Source of the DNA: Rhodospirillaceae bacterium
GTDB taxonomy: Bacteria > Pseudomonadota > Alphaproteobacteria > GCA-2731375
Assembly: GCA_018701215.1 (NCBI GenBank)
Contig: JABIWH010000057.1
Location: 186,001-250,000, forward strand
Direction of reading: 5' to 3'
DNA: 64,000 bases
Shown piece by piece: positions 49,625 to 58,812 of this stretch. The notes beneath the pieces were generated by a model, which had not been told where the DNA came from, searched no databases, and worked only from the letters and a program-made list of their open reading frames with translations. A program made the position numbers and the translations under genes. How positions within the stretch are numbered: position 1 is the stretch's first letter; each line of letters starts with the position of its first letter.

Positions 49625-51910
49625 TCATGCGCTCAATCGCGGGCGGTATTGTTCATCGACCGCCTCGATGGCCTCTGTCAGGGCGGTTACGACATTCGGT
49701 ACCAGTTCGAGCGCGGTTGTCTTGCGGTTTTGTTGGCAGGCGGCTTCGAGACCCGCGGCGGCGGCCTGAACCTGCCGCATTCCCAGGCTGCCACCGGCGC
49801 CTTTGGCATTGTGCGCCAATTCGCCAATCTGCTCCAACGCGCCATTCTCCACCGCGATCTTCAGATCCTGAAGACATTGTTCGACCCCCTGGATCTGACC
49901 TTCGATGATCTCGGTAAATTGTTCCTCCGGCAGCATCTCCCGCCATTCATCGAGAACTTTGTGATCAAGGATGGCCGCCGCATCCGCGCCGCTCTCGATT
50001 TCGGTTTCGCGATGATCAACGATACCCATGTCAGAATCATCTTCGGCAGTGACAGACGAATTGGGGCTGGGCTGATGTTTTCGCCTGCCCCAATTGTTCA
50101 CCGCGGCAATCAATCTGTCGCGATCCAGCGGTTTTGAGACATAGTCGCTCATGCCGGCGGCAAGAAACCGTTCCTTGTCGCCCTTCATGGCATTCGCGGT
50201 CAATGCGATGATTGGTATCTGTCCCCGCTCACCTGGCATGCGGCGGATTATTTTGGTTGCCTCGATGCCGGACATCTCGGGCATGTTGACGTCCATCAAG
50301 ATCAAATCAAACGGTTCCGCTTCAACCGCCTCGATTGCCTCAATACCATTGCAGGCAACGTCGGTACTGTGTTCCAGCTTTTGTAATGTTCTCGTGGTCA
50401 GCAGTTGATTTACATGGTTGTCCTCTACGACCAGAATCCTTAGATGACGTGACCGGCCAACCGCATGCTGCGCCAAGGGCATGATCGCGGATAAATTGGC
50501 GGCTTTTGATTGGCGGCGGAAGTCACCGGTAAACCAAACGGTGGTGCCTTCGCCTACCTTGCTGTTCATGCCAATCTCGCCGCCGATCAATTCCACAAGC
50601 TGTTTGCAGATTGCCAGCCCCAGGCCGGTGCCGCCAAAGCTGTGCGTGATCGTGGCATCGGCTTGGATAAATTTGTCAAACAGCTTGGGCTGAACACCTT
50701 CCGGCACACCAATGCCAGTGTCGGTGACAGCGAACCGCAGGAGCACATCCGCACTATCGCAATGCTGCATATCGACCGAAATTCCGATCGCTCCGGTATT
50801 GGTGAATTTCAAGGCATTGCCCGTCAGATTGAGCAGAATTTGCCGTATTCTGCCTGGGTCGCCATTGATGATGCCGGGTACGTCTGGCGCCACCGCGATG
50901 TTGAATTCCAGGCCTTTGGCCATGACCTGCGGCCCCAACAGGTTCGCGACACTTTGCACGACCTGCCGCAGATCGAAATCGACAATATCAAGCTCCAGCT
51001 TACCGGCTTCCAGCTTCGAGAAATCCAGGATGTCATTGAGGATGGAGGTCAGCGCATCGGCTGATTGCCTGATGGCATCCACATATTGCGTTTGTTCCTG
51101 GTTCAGGCCTGTTTCGCTCAACAGAGCGGACAAGCCGACAACGCCGTTCATGGGGGTTCTGATTTCGTGGCTCATTGAAGCCAGAAACTGTGATTTGCTC
51201 TCGTTGGCGGCGTCCGCCGCACGCTTGGAACGGTCCGCCGTTCGCGCCTGCCGCAAAAGTTCGGACTTGGCCAGGGTGGCAGCCTCGGCTGCATCCTTGG
51301 CCAGACTGATCCTGGCAATGGAGAATTCGTAAAGCCCGCTGTAAGTCATCGACATTGCAGTGACGTAGCCGGTGGCGCAGATCAGCAGGATCAACGTGAT
51401 CATGCCTGTATCGCCGCTGCCAAAATTATTGGGGAATTCATGGCCCGAAATATAGAGGCCGCCGAACACGGCGAAGCCGAGGACAATGCTCAATATACCG
51501 ATCACGCGATAGGCGCCGTCGACGAAGAACATGGCAACGATCGGCACCGTCAGGGTCCATGATAGGACCGGGGAGGGCACGCCGCCGTATTGGTAGGATG
51601 CGCAAAAAATCACGGCTACGAAGTGTAACAGCGACGCCAGGCAGACTTCGCGTTTGGCCTTGGTCCAGCGCAATAGGAAAGGGAATATCAAAAATACCAG
51701 AATTGCCACCAGCAAAGCCCATGCGACAATGCCTGGAAATTGGACGATAACGGACAATGCGATGACGGCGCCAAAGCACGGACCACAGATGTGACTAATC
51801 ACAAAAGCGCGTAGCCGGCGATGCTCCTCTTCGCTTTCTCTCGATTCTTCCGGAATGAACCAATCCAGGAAATTAAAGAAGCGCCGAGATATTAATTCAC
51901 GACCCGTCAT
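49625..51910 (-). CDS. Hybrid sensor histidine kinase (HisKA-HATPase-REC-Hpt)
   Basis: A 761-aa membrane kinase. Residues about 35-195 hold several hydrophobic helices but no recognised periplasmic sensor domain; a coiled stretch (200-240) leads to HisKA with phosphorylatable His248 (SMSHEIRTPMNG), a HATPase_c domain (N box NLTGNALKFTNTGA, G1 DTGIGVPE, G2 SFGGTGLGLAIC), a receiver with Asp540 (ILMDVNMPEMSG) and a C-terminal Hpt domain with His700 (LAHNAKGAGGSLGM). The architecture is a complete His-Asp-His phosphorelay in one chain, with the CheY-like protein next door as a likely final acceptor. The signal is unknown. Confidence 0.94.
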   Translation of the reverse strand: MTGRELISRRFFNFLDWFIPEESRESEEEHRRLRAFVISHICGPCFGAVIALSVIVQFPGIVAWALLVAILVFLIFPFLLRWTKAKREVCLASLLHFVAVIFCASYQYGGVPSPVLSWTLTVPIVAMFFVDGAYRVIGILSIVLGFAVFGGLYISGHEFPNNFGSGDTGMITLILLICATGYVTAMSMTYSGLYEFSIARISLAKDAAEAATLAKSELLRQARTADRSKRAADAANESKSQFLASMSHEIRTPMNGVVGLSALLSETGLNQEQTQYVDAIRQSADALTSILNDILDFSKLEAGKLELDIVDFDLRQVVQSVANLLGPQVMAKGLEFNIAVAPDVPGIINGDPGRIRQILLNLTGNALKFTNTGAIGISVDMQHCDSADVLLRFAVTDTGIGVPEGVQPKLFDKFIQADATITHSFGGTGLGLAICKQLVELIGGEIGMNSKVGEGTTVWFTGDFRRQSKAANLSAIMPLAQHAVGRSRHLRILVVEDNHVNQLLTTRTLQKLEHSTDVACNGIEAIEAVEAEPFDLILMDVNMPEMSGIEATKIIRRMPGERGQIPIIALTANAMKGDKERFLAAGMSDYVSKPLDRDRLIAAVNNWGRRKHQPSPNSSVTAEDDSDMGIVDHRETEIESGADAAAILDHKVLDEWREMLPEEQFTEIIEGQIQGVEQCLQDLKIAVENGALEQIGELAHNAKGAGGSLGMRQVQAAAAGLEAACQQNRKTTALELVPNVVTALTEAIEAVDEQYRPRLSA

Positions 51911-52241
51911 GCTGCGGCCTGATCATGTCCATAGAAAAAGTAAATAGATTCTATGATTACTATGAACATCTTCATAAAACCTTAAGAAATGGAATCTCCC
52001 ATAAGTTGAATTGCGTTGTCTTAGTGATTCATCAATACTGTCTAGAATCGGATTGACATCTTTGACGCCAGCTTGGGAAATATTTGAATTCTATCAAGGT
52101 GCGGCCCAATTGCCGTAAGCCGGCATTCCCTAGGATGGATCCGCGCCCGATTACTCAAAGCCGGCCTTCATCTTGAGGGGGCCATTGCCGGCACCATTTT
52201 GGCCGGGTTGTTGGCGCCATTCCGGCCAAAAGAATGCGGGT
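51911..52241. other. AT-rich spacer between the hybrid kinase and SCO genes
   Basis: No gene is seen. The part 51930-52110 is notably AT-rich for this window and probably holds the kinase promoter on the minus strand. A plus-strand TTGACA occurs near 52053 but has no plus-strand gene to serve. The part 52150-52240 has several GCCGGC-type palindromes and may contain the 3' end of the SCO transcript. Confidence 0.45.
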
Positions 52242-52853
52242 TTAGCCGCCGGAAATGACCGCGCGGACCTTCGCCGCCATATCCTCCGGCGTGGTCATGG
52301 GCGAGAAATGATGCAGATATTTGCCGTCCGGCCCCATCAAATAGACGAACGAGGAATGATCCATGAAATAATCCCCCTCTTCGTCGGGCGGATTCTTGGC
52401 AAAGTAGACGCGATAGGCCTTGGCCGCCGCCTTGACCTGTTCCAGGCTGCCGGTCAGACCGGTCAGGGAGGGGTGGAAATTGCCCATATAATCGGCCATG
52501 GCGGCTACGGTGTCGCGTTCGGGATCAATGGTCACCATCAAGGGGCGCACCTTGGCGCCGGCCTCATCCAGCAAATCCATGGCGCCGCCGATGACCTGCA
52601 ATTCCGTCGGACAGACATCGGGGCAGTAAGTATAGCCAAAGAAAACCAGCAGATATTTGCCACTGTAGTCCGCTTCGGTCACCGTCTTGCCCTGGTGATC
52701 CACCAACTGGAATGGTCCGCCGATCGTCGGCAGGCCAGCGCCGGATGTGCTCACCTTGCCTTGATCATCAATAAACAAGGTGTTGACGACCAGGGCCAAC
52801 GCCACGGCGATCACGGTCGCCGCGATGAAAAGCATTATACGGGGAAAAGTCAT
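52242..52853 (-). CDS. SCO1/SenC-family copper-binding/thioredoxin-fold protein
   Basis: A 203-aa protein with an N-terminal membrane anchor (residues 4-27) and a periplasmic thioredoxin-like fold. The copper/redox motif is CPDVC (Cys77 and Cys81) within FFGYTYCPDVCPTEL, and the distal His lies in FMDHSSFVYLMGPDG. SCO proteins deliver copper to the CuA centre of cytochrome c oxidase or regulate redox state. I start at ATG 52853 because the anchor begins there; the upstream extension overlaps dnaA. The gene lies 55 bp after the dnaA stop, on the same strand, with no oxidase genes nearby. Confidence 0.92.
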   Translation of the reverse strand: MTFPRIMLFIAATVIAVALALVVNTLFIDDQGKVSTSGAGLPTIGGPFQLVDHQGKTVTEADYSGKYLLVFFGYTYCPDVCPTELQVIGGAMDLLDEAGAKVRPLMVTIDPERDTVAAMADYMGNFHPSLTGLTGSLEQVKAAAKAYRVYFAKNPPDEEGDYFMDHSSFVYLMGPDGKYLHHFSPMTTPEDMAAKVRAVISGG

Positions 52854-52908
52854 GTTGTGTCCGTCCCTGCCCCTACACCTGACCTTGCCTGCCCCTAAGA
52901 CCGGGTCA

Positions 52909-54345
52909 CTAGCCTTCCAGCATGCGGCGGAGCAGGTCAATATCCTCGGCCAGGGTCGCATCCGTCTGGCGCAGTTCCTCGATCCGCTTGACCGCATGCA
53001 TCACCGTGGTGTGGTCCCGGCCACCGAACTTGCGGCCGATTTCGGGCAGAGAGCGGGTGGTCAGCTGTTTTGCCAGATACATCGCCACCTGGCGCGGCCT
53101 GGCCACGGCACGGGCGCGGCGGGCGGAATGCATATCGGCCAGGCGAATATTGAAGTGCTGGGCCACCTTTTTCTGGATTTCCTCGATCGTGACCCGGCGG
53201 TCGTTGGCGCGCAACAGATCCTGCAAGGCTTCCTGGGTCATTTCCAGGTTGATCGGGCGGCCGACCAAATTGGAATGGGCGATCAGGCGGTTCAGCGCGC
53301 CCTCCAACTCGCGGATGTTGGAGGTGATGCGATGGGCCAAGAATTCCAACACCTTGGGCGGGAAGTCGCCGACGTTGGCGCGGGCCAGCTTGGCCTCGAG
53401 AATACCAAGGCGCAATTCAAAGTCGGTCTGATGGATATCTACCACCAGGCCCCAGCCCAGGCGCGAGCGGATCCGCTCTTCGACGTCTTCCAGGTCCGAG
53501 GGCGAGCGGTCGGCGGAAATGACAATCTGTTTATTCTGATCCACCAGCTCGTTGAAGGTATGGAAGAATTCTTCCTGGGTGGAATCCTTGCGCGAGAAAA
53601 ATTGCACATCGTCGATCATCAAGACGTCGGCTGAACGGAAAATCTGCTTGAACGCCATGGTCTCCCGGTCGCGCAGGGCGCGGACGAATTGGTACATGAA
53701 ACGCTCGGCCGAAAGATAGATCACCTCGCGGCCCGGGTCGCGCTCGCGAATATGCCAGGCAATGGCGTGCATCAAATGGGTTTTGCCCAGGCCGACGCCG
53801 CCATAAAGGAACAGGGGGTTGAAATTCACCTGGGCCGTATCGGCGGCCCGGCGGGCCGCGGCATAGGCTAGTTCGTTGGACTTGCCGACCACGAATGATT
53901 CGAACTGATAACGCGAATCCAGGGTCGAACCCATACGCGGCCCGCCAGCCGCGGAGGCCACGGCGGGGATCGGCTCCAGCGCGCTATCAAAGGGCACGAC
54001 CTTGCCAGTTTCAGCCCGGCTTTCCGAGGCCGCGGCAACCGTTCCAGCAACGCCGTCGAAAGCGGCTCCAGCAACTGGGGCGCCACGTCCGGCAACCGGA
54101 TGCACGGTGATATCGATTTCACGGACGGCCCCGTCTTCCGCCTGCCAAAAAGCGCGGATGCGTTCACCATAGTGGGATAATACCCAATCGCGCATGAACC
54201 GGGTTGGGGCCTGCAGGTGGGCTATGTTGCCGTCAATGCGTTCGAACTTCAGTGGGCGCAGCCAGGAATTATACGCGGCATCGCCGAATTCGGATCGCAA
54301 CCGGGCGCAAACCCTTTGCCACTGACCGAGATACCCTTGGTCCAT
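52909..54345 (-). CDS. dnaA: Chromosomal replication initiator protein DnaA
   Basis: DnaA melts the origin after binding DnaA boxes. The 478-aa protein has domain I (QWQRVCARLRSEFGDAAYNSWLRPL), a variable Ala/Pro-rich linker (85-140), the AAA+ core starting at SRYQFESFVVGKSNELAYAAA with Walker A GGVGLGKTH (182-190), Walker B VLMIDDVQFF (241-250) and sensor RSRLGWGL, and the C-terminal domain IV with the DnaA signature GRDHTTVMHAVKRIEEL. I start at ATG 54345, preceded by AAGGGCGGG; a TTG 16 codons upstream is less likely. It is transcribed toward the SCO gene, away from the structured spacer. Confidence 0.97.
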   Translation of the reverse strand: MDQGYLGQWQRVCARLRSEFGDAAYNSWLRPLKFERIDGNIAHLQAPTRFMRDWVLSHYGERIRAFWQAEDGAVREIDITVHPVAGRGAPVAGAAFDGVAGTVAAASESRAETGKVVPFDSALEPIPAVASAAGGPRMGSTLDSRYQFESFVVGKSNELAYAAARRAADTAQVNFNPLFLYGGVGLGKTHLMHAIAWHIRERDPGREVIYLSAERFMYQFVRALRDRETMAFKQIFRSADVLMIDDVQFFSRKDSTQEEFFHTFNELVDQNKQIVISADRSPSDLEDVEERIRSRLGWGLVVDIHQTDFELRLGILEAKLARANVGDFPPKVLEFLAHRITSNIRELEGALNRLIAHSNLVGRPINLEMTQEALQDLLRANDRRVTIEEIQKKVAQHFNIRLADMHSARRARAVARPRQVAMYLAKQLTTRSLPEIGRKFGGRDHTTVMHAVKRIEELRQTDATLAEDIDLLRRMLEG

Positions 54346-55235
54346 CAACCCGCCCTTTTGCAACCCGTCGTCTGCGTACAAATTTCCGGTCAATAAATGC
54401 CCGGTACAAAATCTTTCGGCCCAAGTGATGCCGTTGCGAGACAGTCTTCGAAATGGCCCGATAAGAGCCGTCGTGGATGAAAATGATCGCGGATTAAACT
54501 CTCGTGGAATTGGCGCTTACCCTCTCGCCATTCCCACGCGGTGTCCCGGCTTGCGGCCTGACCCACCTTAGAATCCACGCGGCAGCTCTGCCGACCACGA
54601 TTCAGCGATCACGATTTAGCGACCGCGATTTAACGAAAGTGTCTCTGCGTCAACATACCCCCCGGTTTGACCACGGCTATCTAGTTTGCGCATCGCCTTT
54701 TTTTGGCCCTTTGCGCGAGGACCAGCCATGGTCCGGTTCTTATTTATAGTTGAAACGAATGCTTTAAAAAACGAAATAAAACGAAAAAGTTATTTTATTT
54801 TTTTAGTATTGCAAAAATAACACAAGTCAAGCTCTTGCTGAAAAGCAAAAACAGTAAGTCTACAGTTTCATATTAACTTATCGACCTTGCCTCGATAAGG
54901 CCAATGTACGGTACTTTGACGAAGCCGTGAACGCAATGGGGGGAAATGGAGAACAGTGCAATTTTTTGGCGGCGACGTGTAGTCGATGGCGCGCCACCTA
55001 CCAGATATAGATGCGGCGTAAAGCTTCCGCCTGGACAGCCAAATCATCGTGGCAAATTTTTGGCCGCACCATGCGAGCGCGGCCCGTTACGGCACAATTT
55101 TGTCTTACGCCTGGGATACTATTTTAACGAATCGCAGCGCACCCGCATATGCCATAGGCTGGACCGCCGGGCTATTAACCGTGTTATAGCTACGTATCAG
55201 GCGGATTGCGGGCGGCCGATGGACAAGCGTGGTGC
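54346..55235. other. dnaA-rpsT spacer, possible origin or dnaA control region
   Basis: The 890-bp spacer upstream of dnaA has no convincing gene. It holds three tandem 14-bp repeats (54598-54639), an AT-rich stretch (about 54741-54890) with T and A runs, and TTAACC-like hexamers near 55175 and 54874. No perfect TTATCCACA DnaA box was found on either strand. A plus-strand open frame at 54946-55323 lacks a ribosome-binding site and similarity and overlaps rpsT, so it was not called. Confidence 0.55.
54598..54639 (+). repeat. Three tandem 14-bp repeats upstream of dnaA
   Basis: CGATTCAGCGATCA, CGATTTAGCGACCG and CGATTTAACGAAAG follow each other without a gap; the first nine positions fit CGATTYARC. 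They lie about 250 bp upstream of the dnaA start and about 100 bp from the AT-rich stretch. Confidence 0.75.
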
Positions 55236-55508
55236 TTATTCGGCGGCGCCCATGGCATTGACCAGCCGGGTCAGACGGGAAATCCGCCGGGCCGATGTGT
55301 TGGCCCTTAAAATACCTTGCTGACCGCTGCGCGCCAGGACCGGTTCGGCGGCTTTCAGGGCCGCCACGGCGGCATCCTTGTCGCCCGCCGCCAGGGCGTC
55401 CTCAACCCGGCGCACATAGGTGCGAACACGGCTGCGCCGGCCACGGTTGACCACGGTGCGCCGTTCGGCTTGACGGAGACGTTTTCTTGCTTGTTTGGTA
55501 TGGGCCAT
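55236..55508 (-). CDS. rpsT: 30S ribosomal protein S20
   Basis: This 90-aa basic protein is S20, which binds 16S rRNA in the small subunit. It begins MAHTKQARKRLRQAERRTVV and ends ISRLTRLVNAMGAA, the usual S20 pattern, with length normal for alphaproteobacteria. The start is ATG 55508. A good promoter lies about 55 bp upstream on the same strand. The position next to dnaA is the arrangement seen in several alphaproteobacteria. Nothing unusual was seen. Confidence 0.96.
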   Translation of the reverse strand: MAHTKQARKRLRQAERRTVVNRGRRSRVRTYVRRVEDALAAGDKDAAVAALKAAEPVLARSGQQGILRANTSARRISRLTRLVNAMGAAE

Positions 55509-55561
55509 ATCTGATTGTCTGACTTTTCTATATCCGGTTTTCCCAGCACTCGGGACGCGCG

Positions 55562-55590
55562 GTTATAGACGCGGGGCGGGACGGGGTCAA
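55562..55590 (-). promoter_or_regulatory. Promoter of rpsT
   Basis: Reading the minus strand, TTGACC (55590-55585) and TATAAC (55567-55562) are separated by 17 bases. The predicted start of transcription is near 55555, about 47 bases before the rpsT ATG. Confidence 0.78.
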
Positions 55591-55608
55591 GACTGCTTTA
55601 GGCTGGCT

Positions 55609-56397
55609 TCAGCCATCATTTCGCTCCTCGTCGGGGGCATAGATCGAACGCCGCCGCCACCACAGCAGTTCGCCGCGCAGAAAGGCCTGGGCCAGGTCGT
55701 TTTCGGGGCCATCGAAGAACCGGGCGGCGGGCGCCTGCTCCTTCAAGCGGCCCCTGTGCAGGAACAGAATTTCGTCCGCCAGGCGCCGGGCCTGATGCAG
55801 ATCGTGGGTGGTCATGATGACCTTGGTGCCCTGGGCCGTGGCTTCGCGGATGATATCTTCAATCAGGTGCGTGGCGGCGGGGTCAAGATTGGCGCTGGGC
55901 TCGTCCAGCAATAACAATTCCGGGCGTACCGCCCAGGCACGGGCCAGGGCCAGGCGCTGTTGTTCGCCAAACGACAACAGGCGGGCCGGACGTTGGGCAT
56001 AGCGGCTCAACCCGGCCAGGTCCAGTGCTTCGGCGGCCCGCCGCCGCTGGTCTTCCGGGCTGACGCCCTTGACCTTTAGGGCGAAGGCCACATTGGCATG
56101 CACCGAGCGGCGCAACAATACGGGCCGTTGCAGCACCATAGCCTGATGCTGGCCGCGCAGGCCCGGGTCCGTGCCGCCGGCCCAGCTGAGCCGGCCTTGA
56201 TCAGGGCTGATCAGACCGTGACACAATTTCAATAGCAGGCTCTTGCCGGCCCCATTGGGGCCGATGATCACGGTGCAGCCGGCCGTGGTATCAAAGCGGC
56301 AGCTGAAATCCTTGATCACCTGCTTGTCGCCGGCCTTCAGCCAGACATTGTGCAGTTCCAGGGGCAAAGTTCTTTGTGCGGCTTTCATGACGGCCAT
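55609..56397 (-). CDS. ABC transporter ATP-binding protein, tungstate/phosphate-importer-like
   Basis: A 262-aa ABC ATPase: Walker A GPNGAGKS (46-53), Q-loop VLQRPVLLRRSV, signature LSFGEQQR (141-148, in place of LSGGQ), Walker B LLLLDEPSANLDP and switch His198 (TTHDLHQARRLADE). Its spacing and the VLQRPVLLRRSVxxNVAFALK segment resemble TupC-type tungstate and PstB-like ATPases. The C-terminal tail WWRRRSIYAPDEERNDG is short. No permease or binding-protein gene is adjacent in the window, so it is an orphan ATPase or works with components encoded elsewhere. Start ATG 56397 has a weak ribosome-binding site. Confidence 0.87.
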   Translation of the reverse strand: MAVMKAAQRTLPLELHNVWLKAGDKQVIKDFSCRFDTTAGCTVIIGPNGAGKSLLLKLCHGLISPDQGRLSWAGGTDPGLRGQHQAMVLQRPVLLRRSVHANVAFALKVKGVSPEDQRRRAAEALDLAGLSRYAQRPARLLSFGEQQRLALARAWAVRPELLLLDEPSANLDPAATHLIEDIIREATAQGTKVIMTTHDLHQARRLADEILFLHRGRLKEQAPAARFFDGPENDLAQAFLRGELLWWRRRSIYAPDEERNDG

Positions 56398-56483
56398 GTT
56401 GCCGTGAAATGGGCCCGGGGTGAAGGGCTACCATTCTGAAAACTGTTGGCTATGCTGGCCCGATTACAATGGGGAGTGTTTGG

Positions 56484-57416
56484 ATGAGTACGATTTTGAT
56501 GGCATCGCACCAGGATCCGGTGGATTTGTGGCGCGATTGTTTGGCCAAGGAGATGCCGGAACTGGAATTTAGGGCCTATCCGGATGTGGGTGATCCGCGC
56601 GAAATTGACTACGCCCTGGTCTATTGGCCCCCGCACGGCCTGATCGCCAGCCTGCCCAACGTCAAAGCAGCGCTCTCCATCGCGGCGGGTTGTGATCATA
56701 TTCTAGCCGATCCGCAATTGCCGCCCCATCTGCCCATCGTGCGTATGGTGGATGATTATCTGGCCGCGATGATGGCCGAATATGCGGTCTATGGCGTGCT
56801 GCATTTTCACCGGGATATGCATTACTACCGCCGGGAACAGCTGGCGGATCGGTGGAGCCGGGCCTGGCCGCTCTATACCCCCGACACGGCGGTGGGCATT
56901 CTGGGCCTGGGCGCCATTGGCGGTGATTGTGCCCGCAAACTCGGCGCCATGGGGTTTCAGGTGCATGGCTGGTCGCGGGGAGCAAAGGAAATGGCTGGCG
57001 TCACCTGCCATTCAGGCCCGGACGGTTTGTTGGCAATGGCCGGGCAATGCCGCTATCTGATCTGCGTTCTGCCGCTGACGACCGAGACCCAGGGCATCAT
57101 CAACGCGGAACTGATCGCCGCCATGCCCCAGGGCGGCTATATCATCAACATTGCCCGCGGCGGCCATCAGGTGGACGAGGATTTGCTGGCGGCCCTGGAC
57201 AGCGGCCAATTGGGCGGCATCTTCCTTGATGTTTTCAATGCAGAACCCCTGCCCACGGAGCATCCCTATTGGCAGCATGACAAGGTCTGGATGACACCCC
57301 ATGTGGCCGGCGAACTGGTACCACGGTCCTGTGCCAAATCCGTCGCCGCCAATATCCGCCGCATCGAGGCGGGCGAGCCGGTGCCGGATCTGTTCGATAA
57401 GACGCGCGGGTATTGA
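56484..57416 (+). CDS. 2-hydroxyacid dehydrogenase, glyoxylate/hydroxypyruvate reductase-like (GhrA type)
   Basis: A 310-aa D-isomer-specific 2-hydroxyacid dehydrogenase. The cofactor domain has AVGILGLGAIGGDCARKL; the catalytic Arg is in INIARGGHQVDEDLL, the Glu in FNAEPLPTEHPYW and the His in MTPHVAGELVPRS. The sequence is closest to GhrA-type enzymes that reduce glyoxylate or hydroxypyruvate with NADPH. I start at ATG 56484 after GGGGAG; the in-frame ATG at 56469 would overlap that site. It is divergent from the ABC ATPase gene and converges with the thioesterase gene with six bases between stops. Confidence 0.9.
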   Translation: MSTILMASHQDPVDLWRDCLAKEMPELEFRAYPDVGDPREIDYALVYWPPHGLIASLPNVKAALSIAAGCDHILADPQLPPHLPIVRMVDDYLAAMMAEYAVYGVLHFHRDMHYYRREQLADRWSRAWPLYTPDTAVGILGLGAIGGDCARKLGAMGFQVHGWSRGAKEMAGVTCHSGPDGLLAMAGQCRYLICVLPLTTETQGIINAELIAAMPQGGYIINIARGGHQVDEDLLAALDSGQLGGIFLDVFNAEPLPTEHPYWQHDKVWMTPHVAGELVPRSCAKSVAANIRRIEAGEPVPDLFDKTRGY

Positions 57417-57422
57417 AGCGGC

Positions 57423-57851
57423 TTAGCGCGGCGACTGGCGTGGAAAAATTCGAAACACACCGGACGCGGTAAAGACCAGCTCGCCATCGGCGAAGGCCTC
57501 CGCCTCGGCAAAGGCCGTATTTTCGTCCCGGCCCGTGACCCAAGCCGAACCCTCCAGCCAGGCGCCGGCATCGACGCCGCCGATCAGGTCGCAAACCATG
57601 CGTACCGTCACGCCCCGCATGCTGGTGCCCCGCGAGACCGAGGTCGCCAACAGGCCGTCGGCAAAGGACGACATCATGCCGCCGTGCAGGCTGCCGTGGG
57701 CATTGCAATGGCGGTGCTGGACACGCAGGCCGTGCCAGAACCGCGCGCCCTCCACCTTGTGAAAATAGGGCCCGTTGCGGGTCGAATAGGGCCCACGGGT
57801 GCGTGATTGTTCAAAGCCAGGCGGCGGGTCGGCGGCGAATTCTTTTTCCAT
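57423..57851 (-). CDS. PaaI-family hotdog thioesterase
   Basis: A 142-aa hotdog-fold protein with the PaaI/4HBT pattern CNAHGSLHGGMMSSFADGL, in which HGG follows a conserved Asn and precedes the helix, plus TVRMVCDLIGGVDAGAWLEG and a terminal strand. Such enzymes hydrolyse acyl-CoA, often phenylacetyl- or hydroxybenzoyl-CoA-type thioesters. The start is ATG 57851. It is divergent from the SDR gene at 57921 and lies near the aromatic-catabolism-like cluster, but a shared pathway is only inferred. Confidence 0.87.
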   Translation of the reverse strand: MEKEFAADPPPGFEQSRTRGPYSTRNGPYFHKVEGARFWHGLRVQHRHCNAHGSLHGGMMSSFADGLLATSVSRGTSMRGVTVRMVCDLIGGVDAGAWLEGSAWVTGRDENTAFAEAEAFADGELVFTASGVFRIFPRQSPR

Positions 57852-57920
57852 GCGGCCAGTATATCAAAGGTTCTAGATGATATGCTGGTGCGAAATTAAT
57901 CCTCGGAAAGGACGATCACC

Positions 57921-58796
57921 ATGGCGGGTTTAGAGGCGGGGCGTTTGGCGGGCAAGGTGGCGATGATCACGGGCGGCACCTCTGGCATGGGCGCGGTCAC
58001 GGCGCAGCGCTTTGTCGCGGAAGGCGCACAAGTGGTCCTGACCGGGCGCTCGGAAGCGCGTGGCCAGGCGCTGGCAAGGGAGATCGGTGATAACGCGCGT
58101 TTCGTCCCGATGGAAGCCAGCAACGAAGATGACATCAAAGGGGCCGTCGAATTCACCATCTCCGAATTTGGCCGTCTGGACTGTCTGTTCAACAACGCCG
58201 GTTCGGTGACCCACTCCAGCCGCATCGAGAAAATCACCACCGAGCAGTTTGATTATGAAATGTCGGCCCTGGTCGGCGGCGTACTGTTCGCCATGAAGCA
58301 CGCCATCCCCATCATGCGGGCGCAGGGCGCGGGCTCCATTGTCAACAATGCCTCCACCGCCGGGCACCGCACCGGCCATGGCCCGGTGCTCTATTCCATC
58401 GCCAAGGCCGCCGTGCTGCATCTGACCCGCGTCGTGGCGATGCAGATCGCCTCCACCTCGATCCGGGTCAATTCGATCTCGCCCGCCTGTGTCGCCACCC
58501 CGGTATTTTCCCTGGGCACCGCCATGACCCAGGAACAGTCCGCCGCCTCCATGCCGATTATCGAACGGGAATTGGCCAAGATTGTTCCGCTCGGCCGGGC
58601 CGGAGAGTCCGAGGATGTCGCCGCGATGCTGGTGTTCCTGGCCAGCGACGAAAGCCGTTACATCACGGCCCAGGACATTGCCATCGATGGCGGTCTGATC
58701 GCTGGCTACACGCCGGCGGAATCCTTGGATAAATTCGGCGGCCTGCACGGCGAGCTGACGGCGGAGCTGGCCAAAATGAACGAAGCCCCAAAATGA
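57921..58796 (+). CDS. SDR-family oxidoreductase
   Basis: A 291-aa SDR: TGGTSGMG (17-24), Arg43 after beta-2 (LTGRSEA, NADP-compatible), NNAG (91-94), catalytic Ser145, Tyr158 and Lys162 (YSIAK) and YITAQDIAIDGGLIAGYT, followed by an extra C-terminal tail of about 30 residues. GGAAAGGA precedes ATG 57921. It is transcribed toward the minus-strand catabolic run, ending 16 bp from the small hypothetical gene. The substrate is unknown; context suggests a hydroxylated aromatic or acyl compound. Confidence 0.88.
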   Translation: MAGLEAGRLAGKVAMITGGTSGMGAVTAQRFVAEGAQVVLTGRSEARGQALAREIGDNARFVPMEASNEDDIKGAVEFTISEFGRLDCLFNNAGSVTHSSRIEKITTEQFDYEMSALVGGVLFAMKHAIPIMRAQGAGSIVNNASTAGHRTGHGPVLYSIAKAAVLHLTRVVAMQIASTSIRVNSISPACVATPVFSLGTAMTQEQSAASMPIIERELAKIVPLGRAGESEDVAAMLVFLASDESRYITAQDIAIDGGLIAGYTPAESLDKFGGLHGELTAELAKMNEAPK

Positions 58797-58812
58797 AAGA
58801 AGTGGCGATCAG

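Noticed and set aside
54346..55235. Calling this spacer oriC outright
   Set aside because: No perfect DnaA box was found and many alphaproteobacterial origins lie away from dnaA; the structural hints support only a candidate.
54946..55323. 125-codon open frame in the dnaA-rpsT spacer
   Set aside because: No ribosome-binding site, overlaps rpsT, and the translated sequence has no recognisable family.
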